Below are positions 33,377-45,020 of a DNA stretch of 64,000 nucleotides, piece after piece. Origin of the DNA: Hofstenia miamia (Eukaryota; Xenacoelomorpha; Acoela; Hofsteniidae); the NCBI GenBank assembly GCA_900660155.1, contig CABFPE010000079.1, positions 1,104,335 through 1,168,334 on the forward strand. Reading direction: 5' to 3'. The first letter of the stretch is position 1. Every line of letters begins with the position of its first letter. The notes under the pieces were generated by a model, which was not told where the DNA came from, searched no databases, and saw only the letters and a list, made by a program, of their open reading frames with translations. The position numbers and the translations under genes were made by a program.

Positions 33377-34731
33377 CAGTACTGGCCAAAGTTTATTAAC
33401 AGTAACCTGTCTAAACCGTGTTTTATGCTATTTCCTGGAAACTTCATAAAATTCCTGGAATTCCCAATTTTTCTTAGAATTTACAACAGATTCATTTCAC
33501 CAATCAAATTAACATGACCTTAGATTTACATAATACATTTTCACTGAAGAAGCATTATCATTATAGTTTGAAATATGGTCAGTGGTAGTGAAATTTCACT
33601 AACAAAGCGTGCTCAAATTCATATCTTGTACGAAGAGGGGCAGAATTATAGCGCTATAGCAGTTAGAATGGGCGTGTCAGTATCTTCGATATCCAGAAGT
33701 GTTACTTGATATCAGCAACTGCAAAAGTTTCTTCTTGCAAGCAGTCTGGAAGACCAAAAGTGACAACTCCTCAGACTGACCGTCTCATTCACTGTTACGT
33801 CGTCAATCAACCATTCTCTTCATCTTCTGAAGTCAAAGCGGATCTAGGTGCTGTAGTGCAGAATGTATCAACACACACCATTAGGCGTCGATTGAATACT
33901 ACCTTTGACCTTCCATCGTGCAAGCCCGCAGCCAAACCCCGATTGTCTTCAAAGAACATTCGAGACGGTTGCGCTTTTGCAGGAAATACCAACACTACAC
34001 CCCTGAGATGTGGAATCAAGTAATATTTAGTGACGAATCCAAGATTTGCCAGTTTACATAATACAGGCCGCACATTCAACGACCAAGAAACCAAAGATTC
34101 AACACACATTACACGCAAAACAAACCATCAGTTCAGCACCTTCTGCGATGAATGAGGGTGCTATAACTGCGAATAGACGTGCTGGTCTGCATTTTGTTCC
34201 TCACAACGAGACAGTCACAGCCAAGGCCTACCTCAAAATAATTCAGGAGAAAGTTCCCATGTTTATGCCGCTTCGCGGAACATCTGTACTACAACAAGAT
34301 GGTGCTCCTTGCCACAGCGCCAAAGTTGTGAAACAGTGGATTGCATCACAAGACTTTTGGCTGCTTGAGAACTGGCCGGGAAACTCCCCAGACCTCAACG
34401 TCAAAGAAAATTGCTGGGATCACATCAAAAACTGTCTGAGAAAGCGCCAATGGCCATCACTCGATGATCTGAAGGAGCAAATTAAAGTGGTATGGTGCAA
34501 AGAGATTACTGATGATTATTGTAGAAAGCTGGTTGAGTCAATGTCAAATCGCATTGCTGCGTTTTTGGCCAATAATGGCGGACATACAAAATATTGTGAA
34601 TTTTTCTGTATTAACTACTTACTTTCTACACGGTTTTATCCGTATTGTTTCGACATTGTGTTATTATATTGTTTCTACATTGCGCTTTTTAGTGTAAAAT
34701 ACAAAAATTTCTAAACTTTTGGCCAGTACTG
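33377..34731 (+). mobile_element. Tc1-family transposon, 1,355 bp, both ends present
   Basis: The left end CAGTACTGGCCAAAGTTTA and right end (minus strand) CAGTACTGGCCAAAAGTTTA are near-identical inverted repeats of about 20 bp. TA dinucleotides flank both (33375-33376 and 34732-34733), the target duplication of the Tc1/mariner superfamily. Length is as expected for Tc1. It encodes one transposase, now broken by frameshifts and stops. Confidence 0.95.
33575..34714 (+). pseudogene. Tc1 transposase (DD34E type), frameshifted
   Basis: The N-terminal helix-turn-helix starts at ATG 33575 (MVSGSEISLTKRAQIHILYE, YSAIAVRMGVSVSSISRSV) and stops at 33709. A second frame gives the GRPKVTTPQTDR linker, the paired-like second helix-turn-helix and VSTHTIRRRLNTTF. 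A third gives YTPEMWNQVIFSDESKI with the first catalytic Asp. A fourth, open to 34714, gives GTSVLQQDGAPCHSAKVVKQ (second Asp) and NSPDLNVKENCWDHIK, where the Glu is the third catalytic residue. All three catalytic residues survive, but at least three frame breaks separate the parts. The usual NPIEN block reads NVKEN. Confidence 0.93.
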
Positions 34732-34787
34732 TAGCAATAATAGTATATTTTGGTGAGCCATATGCTTACGGCGTTATTTTTACTTTA

Positions 34788-34983
34788 GGGAACTCACTTG
34801 CAATGACGTCATAAAATAATTATACTTTAACCCTAACCCCAATCCCTACCCCAAAACTTAAAAATTTTGCAAAAAATTAATCAACGCATGAGGAAATGCA
34901 ATACAATTGCAATGGTTGGGGTGTAGGGTTAAGGTTAAGGTTAGCGTTTAATACCAATTTTATGAAGTCACTTGAACTGGGTC
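34788..34983. repeat. Palindromic miniature repeat with telomere-like motifs
   Basis: The left arm 34788-34853 and right arm 34913-34983 are inverted copies: ACTCACTTGCAATGACGTCA and ATAAAAT, then TAACCCTAACCCC, against GTGACTTCATAAAATTGG and CTAACCTTAACCTTAACCCT on the opposite strand. The motifs resemble metazoan telomere repeats but are degenerate and face each other. A small inverted-repeat element fits better than a chromosome-fusion relic. Confidence 0.6.
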
Positions 34984-35074
34984 CAATAAAGAAAAATAAG
35001 TCCGTTACTTATTCATATTTAGATTTGGACGTTTCTTAAATTAAGATTTTTAATTTAAGACATGTTATTCACAC

Positions 35075-35569
35075 CAGGGCTGTAAATGGTTTAGGTTGAC
35101 CCAAACCAATACATGCGTTGATCATATCCCATGGAACTGATCCCAACTTAAACTAAAGATCTTTCAAGTTCTTATAAGATTTTTTAAAATTACTCAGGTC
35201 CATGGGATTTCTTGATACACATTTGGGTTGATTAGTTGGGTCAATCAATAAAGCAATATAAGACCATATGGTTGGGTTAATGTATGAAATAATATGGGTA
35301 TTGATTGGGTTATTGACATTTGCACGTACGCTTGCAGGATCGTTATATATTGTTTGTTATATCAAATAAAAATAATTCACATTTTCTATTTTTATATTGG
35401 TAATTCATGGTTTCAGCTGTTCTTAATTAATTGCATTTTTGTGGAATCCATAAACATAATTGACTTTAGCGAAATAGAAATTCTTTTCAGAAATTTTGGT
35501 GGAATTCACTAAAATAAATGAATTTTGGGTTGAGGCGGTTCAACATATCCTAATCCATTTACACCCCTG
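35075..35569. mobile_element. hAT miniature element (495 bp) with TIR CAGGGSTGTAAATGG
   Basis: The left end CAGGGCTGTAAATGG pairs with the right end CAGGGGTGTAAATGG (minus strand). The flanks ATTCACAC (35067-35074) and ATGTACAC (35570-35577) agree at six of eight positions, a decayed 8-bp hAT target duplication. GGTTGACCC, GGTTGGGTC and related motifs recur near both ends. An open 72-codon frame inside (35294-35512) has no recognisable domain and is not a transposase. Confidence 0.85.
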
Positions 35570-36020
35570 ATGTACACAATCAGATTTTGCCTTATGTAGT
35601 TAATGATTTATAGGCAAAACATTTGCGACGACCATAAAATTTATGTAATGCTATAATTCCGTATGCAATATTTAGGAATGATGGACGACTTCGTAAAAAT
35701 ATGTGTGTATATCTTATGAATTTCCATGTATGATTTACTAAACTAAGAACCTGTGGGCTGAGTATGTAAATAGGAATATCGTTGTCTAAAATTCACTTTT
35801 TCAATTATTAAAGAATAAAATTTGTGTAAAAGTATTTACATTTTGAGACTCCGGGCGAATTTACCTAAAACCTTCAATCTATGACAAACTGTATTAGATA
35901 TCAAAGCAGAAAATTTAAAAAATATATTCGTCTTATAACATGCTGACAAAACGCTGCAAATTCGTTAAAGTGAAAATTATATTTAATTTTCAAAATATAT
36001 TTCCACCAGTTATATTATAA

Positions 36021-36399
36021 ACATTCCTGGAAATAAAATTGTACACCTAGGTATTATTTTTGATAATAAATTAATATTTAAAGAACATATGTGAAAAAAG
36101 TAATTAAAAAATATTAGAAGAATTTACAATCTTTTTTCGTTAGACTACCTACAAAAACTAAAATAAATATTTTTCAAAATTAGATTAAAAAGAAGAACTT
36201 TCATCAAAACTCCATATTGCTATAGAAAGTGTAAGTTTAAGAAAAAATAATGAACTGTTTTATCAATTACTGTATAGATCTGTGGAACAAATTATCACCT
36301 GAAATTAAAGAGGAAACTAATTTTCACGAACTTAAAAAAAATTTATATTATAATTATCACCAAAGAAATGAACTTATTTGCATATTCAAAAAATAAAGT
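36021..36399 (+). pseudogene. LINE D: 3' stump of a non-LTR RT
   Basis: Plus-strand frames read IPGNKIVHLGIIFDNKLIFK (motif D-type region), IRRIYNLFSLDYLQKLK, then CIDLWNKLSPEIKEETNFHE and LKKNLYYNYHQ, the usual C-terminal end of many LINE ORF2 proteins. Several stops and frame changes interrupt it. An (ATT)n run at 36513-36545 after a 110-nt AT-rich UTR is the likely 3' tail. The catalytic RT region is missing. Confidence 0.7.
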
Positions 36400-36512
36400 C
36401 TGTAACTAAATAACAACAATTTGCAACTAAGTAGAATTATAAAAAAGAATTTATTTTAAACCTTAATAAGTATTTTTATACTTTTTTGTATTATACAAAG
36501 GTTTAAAAATAA

Positions 36513-36545
36513 ATTATTATTATTATTATTAATATTATTATTCAA
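36513..36545 (+). repeat. (ATT)n tail of LINE D
   Basis: ATAAATTATTATTATTATTA with one ATATTA interruption, directly downstream of the LINE D C-terminal remnant. Confidence 0.75.
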
Positions 36546-36720
36546 AAATAAATACATAAATTATTATTATTATTTAAATTAATGCAAATTCGGTTTTTTT
36601 ATTAGTTGTGTATTTTAAAACTTCTAATAATATCTGCACGCTGAAATTGAGGCTAATGCAAAATTTCATTTTTTAAAACATTGTTAAAAAATATATAAAA
36701 ATTGAGTTAACTTCTGTTAC

Positions 36721-36903
36721 CGATTGCAATAGGAAATCGTGGTTGTGTACACGTTGTGTATTAGCAATTTCTTGAAATTTCCGGCCATCTTTTCCACTAC
36801 CTCCCCCCAATGCCAATTCCATCTCTTTCTTAGATTCAACTAAATAGAACAAGAGTTGCAGTTCATCGGGATGTGGAATGAACTCACTCGAAATACTTCG
36901 CAT
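36721..36903 (-). CDS. Candidate host-gene exon, unknown protein
   Basis: A minus-strand segment of 61 codons from ATG at 36903 to TCG|GTAACA (phase 0). It reads MRSISSEFIPHPDELQLLFY, LVESKKEMELALGGGSGKDG, RKFQEIANTQRVHNHDFLLQ, S. The composition is balanced and unlike the AT-rich surroundings; beyond the donor it degenerates. Upstream AACATTAG just before ACAATG could be an acceptor. The GGGSGKDG stretch is a flexible Gly loop rather than a clear P-loop. I do not recognise the family. Confidence 0.4.
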
Positions 36904-36942
36904 TGTCTAATGTTTAGATGTTAGATGCCGGGCATCCTGGCC

Positions 36943-37148
36943 TACAGACAAAATGCTGCAAAAGTTAGGTGTTTCGGAGAAAAGCTGGTAAAACTTGACC
37001 GATGAAATTATTAATGAAGACAAACGCTTAAAATATTATTTCGACTCTGGAACTATACAAAAGTCAGCACAAGTTGTCGGCAGAGTTAGAATCTGATGGA
37101 TCTACAAGTAACCTTGACTGTTACTCAACTAGCACACTAGCAATCTAA
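36943..37148 (+). pseudogene. Unassigned coding-like remnant, C-terminal end
   Basis: The plus strand reads PTDKMLQKLGVSEKSW, a stop, NLTDEIINEDKR, then, after a frame change, STLELYKSQHKLSAELESDG and STSNLDCYSTSTLAI before TAA. Both parts look coding (charged helix, then a Ser-rich C-terminus). One stop and one frameshift suggest a decayed gene or exon. It lies 40 bases from the minus-strand exon at 36721-36903 on the other strand. Not recognised. Confidence 0.35.
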
Positions 37149-37350
37149 TGAACGTGAATGCCAAAAAAATCTTAAACCAATACGTTCAAAATATTATATG
37201 AATGTCTTAGTTCATGCATTTTACATTCGTTTTTGCACTTTTGATAAATCCAAATAGGTCTTTATTGTTAATTTCTCGCGTATACCCAACATAGATCCAC
37301 CAACGTTAAAAATTTGAAAACACAAATGGGCTAGATATGATTTGAACTTA

Positions 37351-37655
37351 TGTTATTTTCGTTACGTCGAATTCAACTTTTCATCAAACGAACACGGACT
37401 ACTAATATTTTCGTAGTCAGTGAAACGAATGAGAAACGTGAGCAAGCCAAAGAGCTTGTCATCAAGGCCTTCGTTAAGCACCATGACATTACTCCGTCTC
37501 ACAGGGCAATTCGAACACAGGATTTCTGAACTCATCTATCTTAAAGTCTTAAATTCGCGACTTGCGACGAGTTGGTAGACATTGCAGTGCAGTTCTACAT
37601 TCAACTTTTGAAAAGTTTTTATCAGAGAGCAATGAAACTTGCAAAGTTATGATGC
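37351..37655 (+). pseudogene. Unassigned coding-like remnant
   Basis: One plus-strand frame runs MLFSLRRIQLFIKRTRTTNI, FVVSETNEKREQAKELVIKA, FVKHHDITPSHRAIRTQDF, stop, THLS, stop, SLKFATCDELVDIAVQFYIQ, LLKSFYQRAMKLAKL. A helix-rich, charged protein with two in-frame stops. It may be a processed pseudogene or part of an unrecognised transposon; no family is assigned. Together with 36943-37148 it makes 36.9-37.7 kb the most coding-like unassigned stretch in the window. Confidence 0.35.
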
Positions 37656-39511
37656 TTAGCGTTCTTAAAATTAAAATCGTTTTCTTATATCTAAGAACTT
37701 ATTCCTCACCCTTCGAATTCGTATTTTTGTCGTGTAATATTATTTTATAATATTTTTTGCAAAACATTAAGCTTTTTCTGCATCTATATACATTTTCACT
37801 GGAAAAAAATTACGTTATTATGTGTGCTATTTTAAGCTTTCTAATGTGTTATGTTACTTATCAAAGGATTTTCCAGAATTAACAGATGTGTGATTTTTCA
37901 GCTGTCGACTGGTTTATGCACTACAAACTAAATTTAAATTGTTAATTAACGAAGAAAATCTTATAATTCTTACTCAAATAATAATCGGTGACATTTTTGC
38001 ATGATTTTTTGTTTGTTTTGCAATTGTAGCTGAAAACTCCAAAAACTAAATAGTAATACTTTAACATAAAACCTTTGGCTTAAAATCATATACCTGTTAT
38101 CCTAATTGTAGATTCCTGTTAGTTACACACTCAATATCGATTTTCTATAGATGCTTCAAATCCCGACTAGAGATAATCATAATTTCCTGAAAAGCAAAAA
38201 CATACTATCCTTGCATGCATGAACCTCATTGGCAAAATAACTCAATTCTAGGTATACCCTTTATCAAATCTTAAATTTGTTTGGTATTTCCTAATTTTTG
38301 AAATTCATGTATCAATATTTCTATCAGAATATTTCGTTTCTGATCAGTTTTCCACCAAATATGTCTTTATCGCTATGAATAATGTAAAACCTCAACTTCC
38401 TACTGCAAATCACTCCAAATTGACAAATGATTTACCACTTTCTAGGCAATAAGAACATTGTGAACTTCTGCAAACCAGATCTTTTCTAAAATACTATTTT
38501 AAAAATAAAATATTATTTTATGTAAAACTATATTATTTTGACAATTCAAAGTAGGGCATGCGAGTACTCAAATCGACACTTCGAGTATTCGAAACCACCT
38601 CGATATTAGCTTGGGTGTGGCATCTATGTTTCTTAAATTATTTTGCAATATCGAGGAATTCATTTGCCTTTCACTATTTATCCAAAACTGCAAGCCATCA
38701 GGTTTTGCTTCTCTGGTTTAATTAAACTTGTTGTATTTCTGTCTTACATTTATGTTAGGTAACACAGTTATATATAGCTTAGGATACCTAGAAAAATAAC
38801 TTTAAATCAAATTTAAAGGTATATAGGTATTGATTGTAAAAAACTACGTTTCAGATATCTCATTAAATACATTATAATTAGTGTTGTTCCTTGTATATGC
38901 AGAATAAACCTCTTGTATGATGATTTCATGATTTAAGACAATTTGTTATATTTTATAATTTGTTTAAGGCCCCTAAATGTGTGTACAACAGTACACACAT
39001 GCAAACACTTTTCCACTATAAATATGTGGTGGCAATCAAATAACACTTGTGTTGGTGGTTCACAAATATTCTTCGTTTCCTTGAAAATATCCTAAATATG
39101 TTCTATTGAACCTAGCAGCAAAGAACAGAATGCCTTTACCTAATAGCTACAATTTTACGAATAACCCTTGTTTTATTTATCGTTTTTGGCTATAATAATT
39201 TAGCAGATCGGGGCCAAAGATTGTGCAATATCAATAAAAAAAATTCCAAAGTCAAACTAATGTTGAAAAATTTTGGACAAATTAAAAACAATCTTAGTTG
39301 ATTAAAATACTCCCTGTATTCCTTGGCTCAGTCGGAAAACTACTGCAAACAACGCCATGTAACCACAATGAATCTTTAGTTAAAGTACACAACGTTTCAG
39401 TATAAAAAGTCAGATATTCACAACTGGAATTTTGGTCTGATAAAGTAAGCGAATAAGATAACAATCAACATAAACACAAAAATATAATTTCAACTTGGTG
39501 TCCTTTTAAAT
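37656..39511. other. Stretch without a supported gene
   Basis: AT-rich. A perfect short hairpin ATGTGTGTAC...GTACACACAT lies at about 38975-38999. No gene or paired transposon ends. Confidence 0.5.
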
Positions 39512-39772
39512 CACTGGCGCGTTTAGGATTTTTAAAACTGGGGGGCTGACACCCACTTTAACAGAAAAAAAATTGCAAAAAAATGTTTTTTGAACAAAAA
39601 AACTTATACAAACTGCAATCGTCTGTTTTTAGCAGCAAATCGATTGATAACATCTTGAATTAACGTGAACTATGGTCAAGTTTGAGGAAAAGAAAACATT
39701 TTTTTTAAGTTTTCGCAGTTGGCCCCAAATTGGGGGTCATCCCCCTGCCCCCTCACCCTAAACGCGCCAATG
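39512..39772. mobile_element. hAT miniature element (261 bp), TIR CACTGGCGCGTTTAGG
   Basis: The left end CACTGGCGCGTTTAGG pairs with the right end CATTGGCGCGTTTAGG (minus strand). Flanks TTTTAAAT (39504-39511) and GTTTAAAT (39773-39780) match at seven of eight positions. GGGGG/CCCCC tracts stand next to both ends, as in the 19641 element. No ORF. Confidence 0.9.
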
Positions 39773-40640
39773 GTTTAAATGAACAAATCATTTTTCGATA
39801 TTTCTAAAGAATTTTCTCCAAGTCCAAGTTTGGAAATCATGAAACACGGACACATCTATTGATGAATGGAAATTTTGAAAATTTGTTCTAAAGTACATTG
39901 TTTTATCTTAACTATTGTAAAGATTAACTATTTTGCTTTGAAACTTCCAATTTTTAAAAAATATTAAATTCGTTCTAAGCTAAAGCTAAAGTTTACTTAA
40001 TTATAAGGCTTGAAGCCAATGGGAGTAAAAACAAACTTTACCAGCTTATGTATATGTAGCGATAGACTTCCCAAACCCATTGAGGCGTGCCCTGCGAATT
40101 TACAGTTCATAAATACAAAGGTTTTATGCATTTATGCATATTTTAAACTGTTCAACGAGTATAGTCATAAGTGATTTGCATGAATGTTCATGCACAGGTG
40201 TTGTCTACTTGATATAAATTTGAGAGCCTATCGGCTTTACACTTAATAAAGGCATTGCCAATAATAATTTTTCTTAACTAAATTGAGCCAATTTAATTTT
40301 CAAATATTCTGTACCATGTTGTTCTTCGACATTTGGATTCCTTGTAAAATTAAGAATCTGAATTTTTGATTCACTTTTGTTGAAATGTAGGATTACAAAT
40401 CCTTTTCGAACATCAGGGCTCATTCTTAAATTAAATTCAAATTAATTAGCAAATTTGTTAAAATTAAACTTAAGAATTTAAAATATCGTTCTGTCTAATC
40501 TCATTTCGTCTGCCTTATAGAAATTTGAACTTAATTCAATAGCAAGTTCAATTGCTGTATGTCTATTTTTGAGCAACTCGTAAAATGAACTTTGAAAAAA
40601 TTAACAAAAATTGTTCCTACCACCAAGGCTAATTCAAACG

Positions 40641-40677
<37 letters not shown>
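40641..40677. repeat. (TA)n at the left border of duplication copy 1
   Basis: TA run of about 37 bases; homology with 59095 onwards begins immediately after it. Confidence 0.9.
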
Positions 40678-40679
<2 letters not shown>

Positions 40680-40680
40680 A

Positions 40681-41203
40681 TTGGTTCAAATGATTTAAAG
40701 CAAGCACAATCCTCCATCAATTTTTGAGTTTTTTTTTAATTTAATGAATTTATTCCAAAACACTAGTTTTATGACATTTCAGTTTCAGCTAAAAATATTA
40801 ACGTATTTTTCAAAAAACAAAAATATGACTTTTATGACTTTATACTTCCCTAATAACTGCATCCCAGGTCTGAAAACCATCAATTTTAAACAGACGGCAA
40901 AATAGACTAACAAAAAGGTATGACTTTTATTACTTTTAGTTGCCCTAATTATTAATAAAAAACAACTACCAATTAAAATAATAAATATTAAATAGACTAC
41001 GTTTTGATATGTCAGTGTTTTGTTATATGACAACTTCCATATCATAGAAAAAATATAACTTTTTCCTCGAAAATTCAATTTTTAAATCAAGTTTCATCCC
41101 AGAATATATTATCCGGTAAAATCCGGTAAACAAGTTATATTTTACCGGATATCCGGATCCGGTTGTGTAATTGGCGATTTTGCCGGATTCCGGCACATCC
41201 CTA
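40681..41203. mobile_element. Truncated hAT-type element, 3' part only
   Basis: Identical to the right part of the element at 58303-59617. It ends with the terminus GGCACATCCCTA and the flanking octamer ATTATTAT, but its left half and left end are absent upstream of the (TA)n. Confidence 0.85.
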
Positions 41204-42514
41204 ATTATTATTTATCTGGTAAGTCCAAATTCCACTAGCTTTGTTTGATAAAAAGCTTAAGTCCTATTTAAACAGTTAGGTTTGGGAATAATTTGGATCA
41301 GAAATAGACTTTTGAAGATTTCATAGCCTTGATTTGCATATACGGGGAATATTTCAGTTCAAGCTTGGGATACTTTTCAAATTTTATTAATGAAATTGTA
41401 GATCTTTTCAGAAAAAAGTAATTGATACAGTTGCTAGATTGATATTGCATTCACATTATTTTTTAATAGTATAGCAATGAATCAAGCTGTTTTAAAAAAT
41501 CTCTTGCAGACGAGGGTAATTTAATTATGTAAAATATTTTAGCTATTTGTCTAATAGCAAATGTATTCAATAAAATAGTTGGATTTTTTAATTTAGGATT
41601 AGCGTAACAGATGAAAATACACATAATTATATGTAAGTTTACATTGAAACCTATTCTGTGAATTTTCCAGTGGACGCCCTAAAAATAATTCTAGTTTTTT
41701 TCTATCAAATTTTTATTTCAATCATTGGCACTTATGGCGTGTTACTCTGATATAATAATTTTTTATTCACGCAGATATAATGCAATTGTAAATTATTAGC
41801 AAGGGAAATCAATTTATATGGGAATCAAGTTACTATATTGAATCTAATCAATTGTATATTTCCAAACAATTATGCAATTCCACAAGCAAAAACATATTAA
41901 AATTTAGAATTCAACAATTGATTTTGTGCGTATTTAATAGTAGCAACTAATTATACATGTAATTTCTCTTTGAGAATATCTGTATGGTATTACAGTAAAG
42001 CATAAATAGAATTCAAACAATATGCTAAAATTAATAAAAAACATTTCAATTGTTGCAACGACTAAATTGAAGATGTTTTTTTAACATTTACATTAAATTC
42101 ACTTCTAAAAATACAAATATAGCAGAAAACTGTGATTGTCATTATAATTTACTCCAAAGGATGTAATGAAAATTAATGCTATCCACACAATGAATAATGT
42201 AATGCTGGACATAAACAATATATTGGACCAGAGCTTAACAGAATTTGATAATAAACTATGTTTAAGAATTGGTAATATCAGCATGGGCAACATTAAATGT
42301 TTCTTAGCACCAACAGTTAGATTTAGGCCAATAGTTAGTGATTTCTTTAATCTCACTCGGATTTGATATAATTACATTGTGTGATCAAACTGAATAACAG
42401 AGGTTTTGAACATTTCAAGGAAGGAAAATTCAACGCGATAAATTCATTTTATCATGGTTAAGATGACGGATAGCACTGTGGGTTATTATTGGATTTGATA
42501 TCATATTAGGGAAG

Positions 42515-42904
42515 TGAAAATCGAACTGTACACAACACCGTCAACAAATGGCGTTTTACCTTAGCATGACCGTAAAGCAATGGCGCACTTACACTCGGAA
42601 TAAATAGCCGAATAAATGTTAACGGTGAAGTTTTTTACGCAAAGGTTTACAGTATATTTAACGGTTATTATGACGTCACGTTGCAACTGAATACTACAAG
42701 TAGCTTATTTATTGCGAAGCATTTCAATTCTAATTCTGCATATTTCAAACATATCTATGCATATAAATTTATGCACACATTTATTGAGCTATTTAATTAA
42801 TCCATTGTATTTATATTTTTGAGAAATATAGTCTCTATGCGATTAAGTACTCATGAATAAAAATTCGATATACCAAAGTCTACTGTCTTAAGTACCCATT
42901 CAAA

Positions 42905-42968
<64 letters not shown>

Positions 42969-43973
42969 GTACTACATATATGGAAAATTGCGATTATCGT
43001 CTCTTAGTGCACTAAATGAAATCAAATTATTATAGATATTTTATGCATACAATTTTAATGACTGAAATGTCTAAAGTTTTGTATAAAATATTGATGTTAG
43101 CAATGCAATTTGAGAATTAGACAATTACGCTATTCTCTTATGAAGAATTAATTCCTGTTTCTATAAGACTTGGTTTGTATTGCATTTATTGGATTGTATT
43201 TCAAAATTTTGTAGTCAACATTTTCTCTTTTCAATATACATACACTTGTTTCAAATGTTATTTTCTTTCGCCATTTTAAGCTAAATGCAATGTGCTCTGG
43301 GTTTAATTTTGTAACAAAAGCTGCTAATTTCAATGATATATTTGACTTGATTTCAGAAAACTACTATCACCAAAAGTCCTGGTAACTCAGAGTGTATTAT
43401 TAATTTTTTAACAGTCGTGATTTAGAAACTTACTAAAACACATATACGCATTAATGTTAGTCGAAAGAATTAAATATTTCTCGTATTAAAATTGTATGCA
43501 TAAAATATCTATATTAATTTGGTTTCATTTAGAGCTCTAAGAAGCAAAAATGGCAATTTTCCAAATATGTAGCATGCTAGATATATACATACTTTAAACT
43601 GTAGGGATTTCGAGTTTTCATTCATAACTACTTAATCACATTAGAGACTATGTTTCTCACAATTATTAATGCAAACGATTAATTAAATAGCTCAATAAAT
43701 GTCTGCCTAAGTTTATATGCATAGATATGTTTGAAATATGCAGAATTGAAATGCTTCGCAATAAATCTATTTGTAGTATTCAGCTGCAATGTGACGTCAT
43801 GAAAACCGCTAAATATACTGTAAACCTTTGCGTAAAAAACAGGCACTTAACGTAAACTTCACCGTTAACATGTATTCGTGTATTTATTTCGAGTGCAAGT
43901 TAGGTCATTGCTTTACGGTCACGTTAACGTAAAACGCAATTTGTTGACGGTGTTGTTTACAGTTCGATTTTCA
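42515..43973. mobile_element. Long inverted-repeat (foldback-type) element, copy 1
   Basis: The left arm 42515-43059 and right arm 43485-43973 are reverse complements for about 500 nt with indels. Shared blocks include TGAAAATCGAACTGTA at the outer ends, TTTACGCAAAGGTTTACAGT, GAAGCATTTCAATTCT, CATATTTCAAACATATCTAT and TAGATATTTTATGCATACAA. The left arm holds an extra (TA)n (42909-42966); the right arm an extra roughly 20 nt near 43840. The 425-nt spacer has no transposase. No target duplication is clear, so the superfamily is open. Confidence 0.8.
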
Positions 43974-44519
43974 ATAGTTAACGTATTGAATTTGGAACAC
44001 TTCTCTTATGCAATAGGCCCTGACAGTTCCTCGTTTGAATTTTCCTCGACCTTATTTGAATTTTAACTCCCTGGATTTTCTGCCTCTGATTCATTAAATA
44101 TTGATATTGGTTAGCGGGAAAGAATCGATGAAATGGGGAGCAGAAACAGCCTACCTTGTAAATCAATGGCCTATCTTCACATAGAAAGCTGGCAGTCTTT
44201 CTAGTTCTACAATAAAAATCCTGCATTACAAATTTCGGTTAATCAAATACAAAACTTGCATCTGACATCTAAAATATTGGCTACATCAAACTATATTTGA
44301 TTATATGAAGCTAATAAGTATCCCTGCAAAGGGTAGTCAATAGAAAAAAACTAAGTACTCTCATTATATATGTATAAATTTTCAAATTGATCTCCAAAAT
44401 AATGTAGTTATTTATATAATTCATTCACTTAAGATAACAATCAGGAATTTTTAGCTCTAAAGATATTGAGAAATAATTCCAATGCTTGCATAAGTTCTTA
44501 TTTACTTTTTTAAAAAAGA

Positions 44520-44542
44520 CATATATATATATATATATATAT
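44520..44542. repeat. (TA)n microsatellite
   Basis: Short TA run inside duplication copy 1, also present in copy 2. Confidence 0.9.
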
Positions 44543-44904
44543 GTGTACCCTTATATTTGAGCTGTGTAGAAAAAGCAAGCATACATATTGGAGCTGTGAA
44601 TATTTAAAATATTTTATGTTTAGAATAGGGAGTTGTGTATGAAAATTTCACAAGTTTTTTTTATAATTTAATGGTATGAATCTAGTTCTGTTTCGAATTT
44701 TGTACTTTTTAATAAAAAACCCTTCCTTAACTTTACCTAGCAATGCCCATAGCAATCATCAAATATTGTTTATTAAAACCGTTAAATGGATTTTTTCCAA
44801 ACGAAAGAAAGCGAAATATCACATGGACACAGTTCTAGTTTTTGAATGGACCTTAGGGATATCAAATATTTAGTAAAATGAATTTTATTATACTTTTTAT
44901 CAGC

Positions 44905-45020
44905 CCAAATGAGCAAGTCGGGTCTAGTCGGGTCAAATTTAGGAAAACAGGTGGGGGGAGTTGGGTGTGGTCTACATATCATCCGGCTCGGGTTGGGTCG
45001 GGTTCAAAAGGTTTGATTCG
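44905..45020. repeat. CGGGTC-motif cluster
   Basis: AAGTCGGGTCTAGTCGGGTC, then GGCTCGGGTTGGGTCGGGTT. Same motif as at 12.9 kb and 54.2 kb. Probably subterminal repeats of a hAT-like miniature element whose ends could not be paired. Confidence 0.45.

Noticed and set aside
34820-34960. Interstitial telomere from a chromosome fusion
   Set aside because: The units are few, degenerate and embedded in larger inverted arms, which fits a miniature element better.
42105-42366. Overlapping ORFs on both strands (hydrophobic 83 codons minus, 66 codons plus), repeated at 60519-60780
   Set aside because: No recognisable family or splice context; their repetition only reflects the 4.9-kb duplication.
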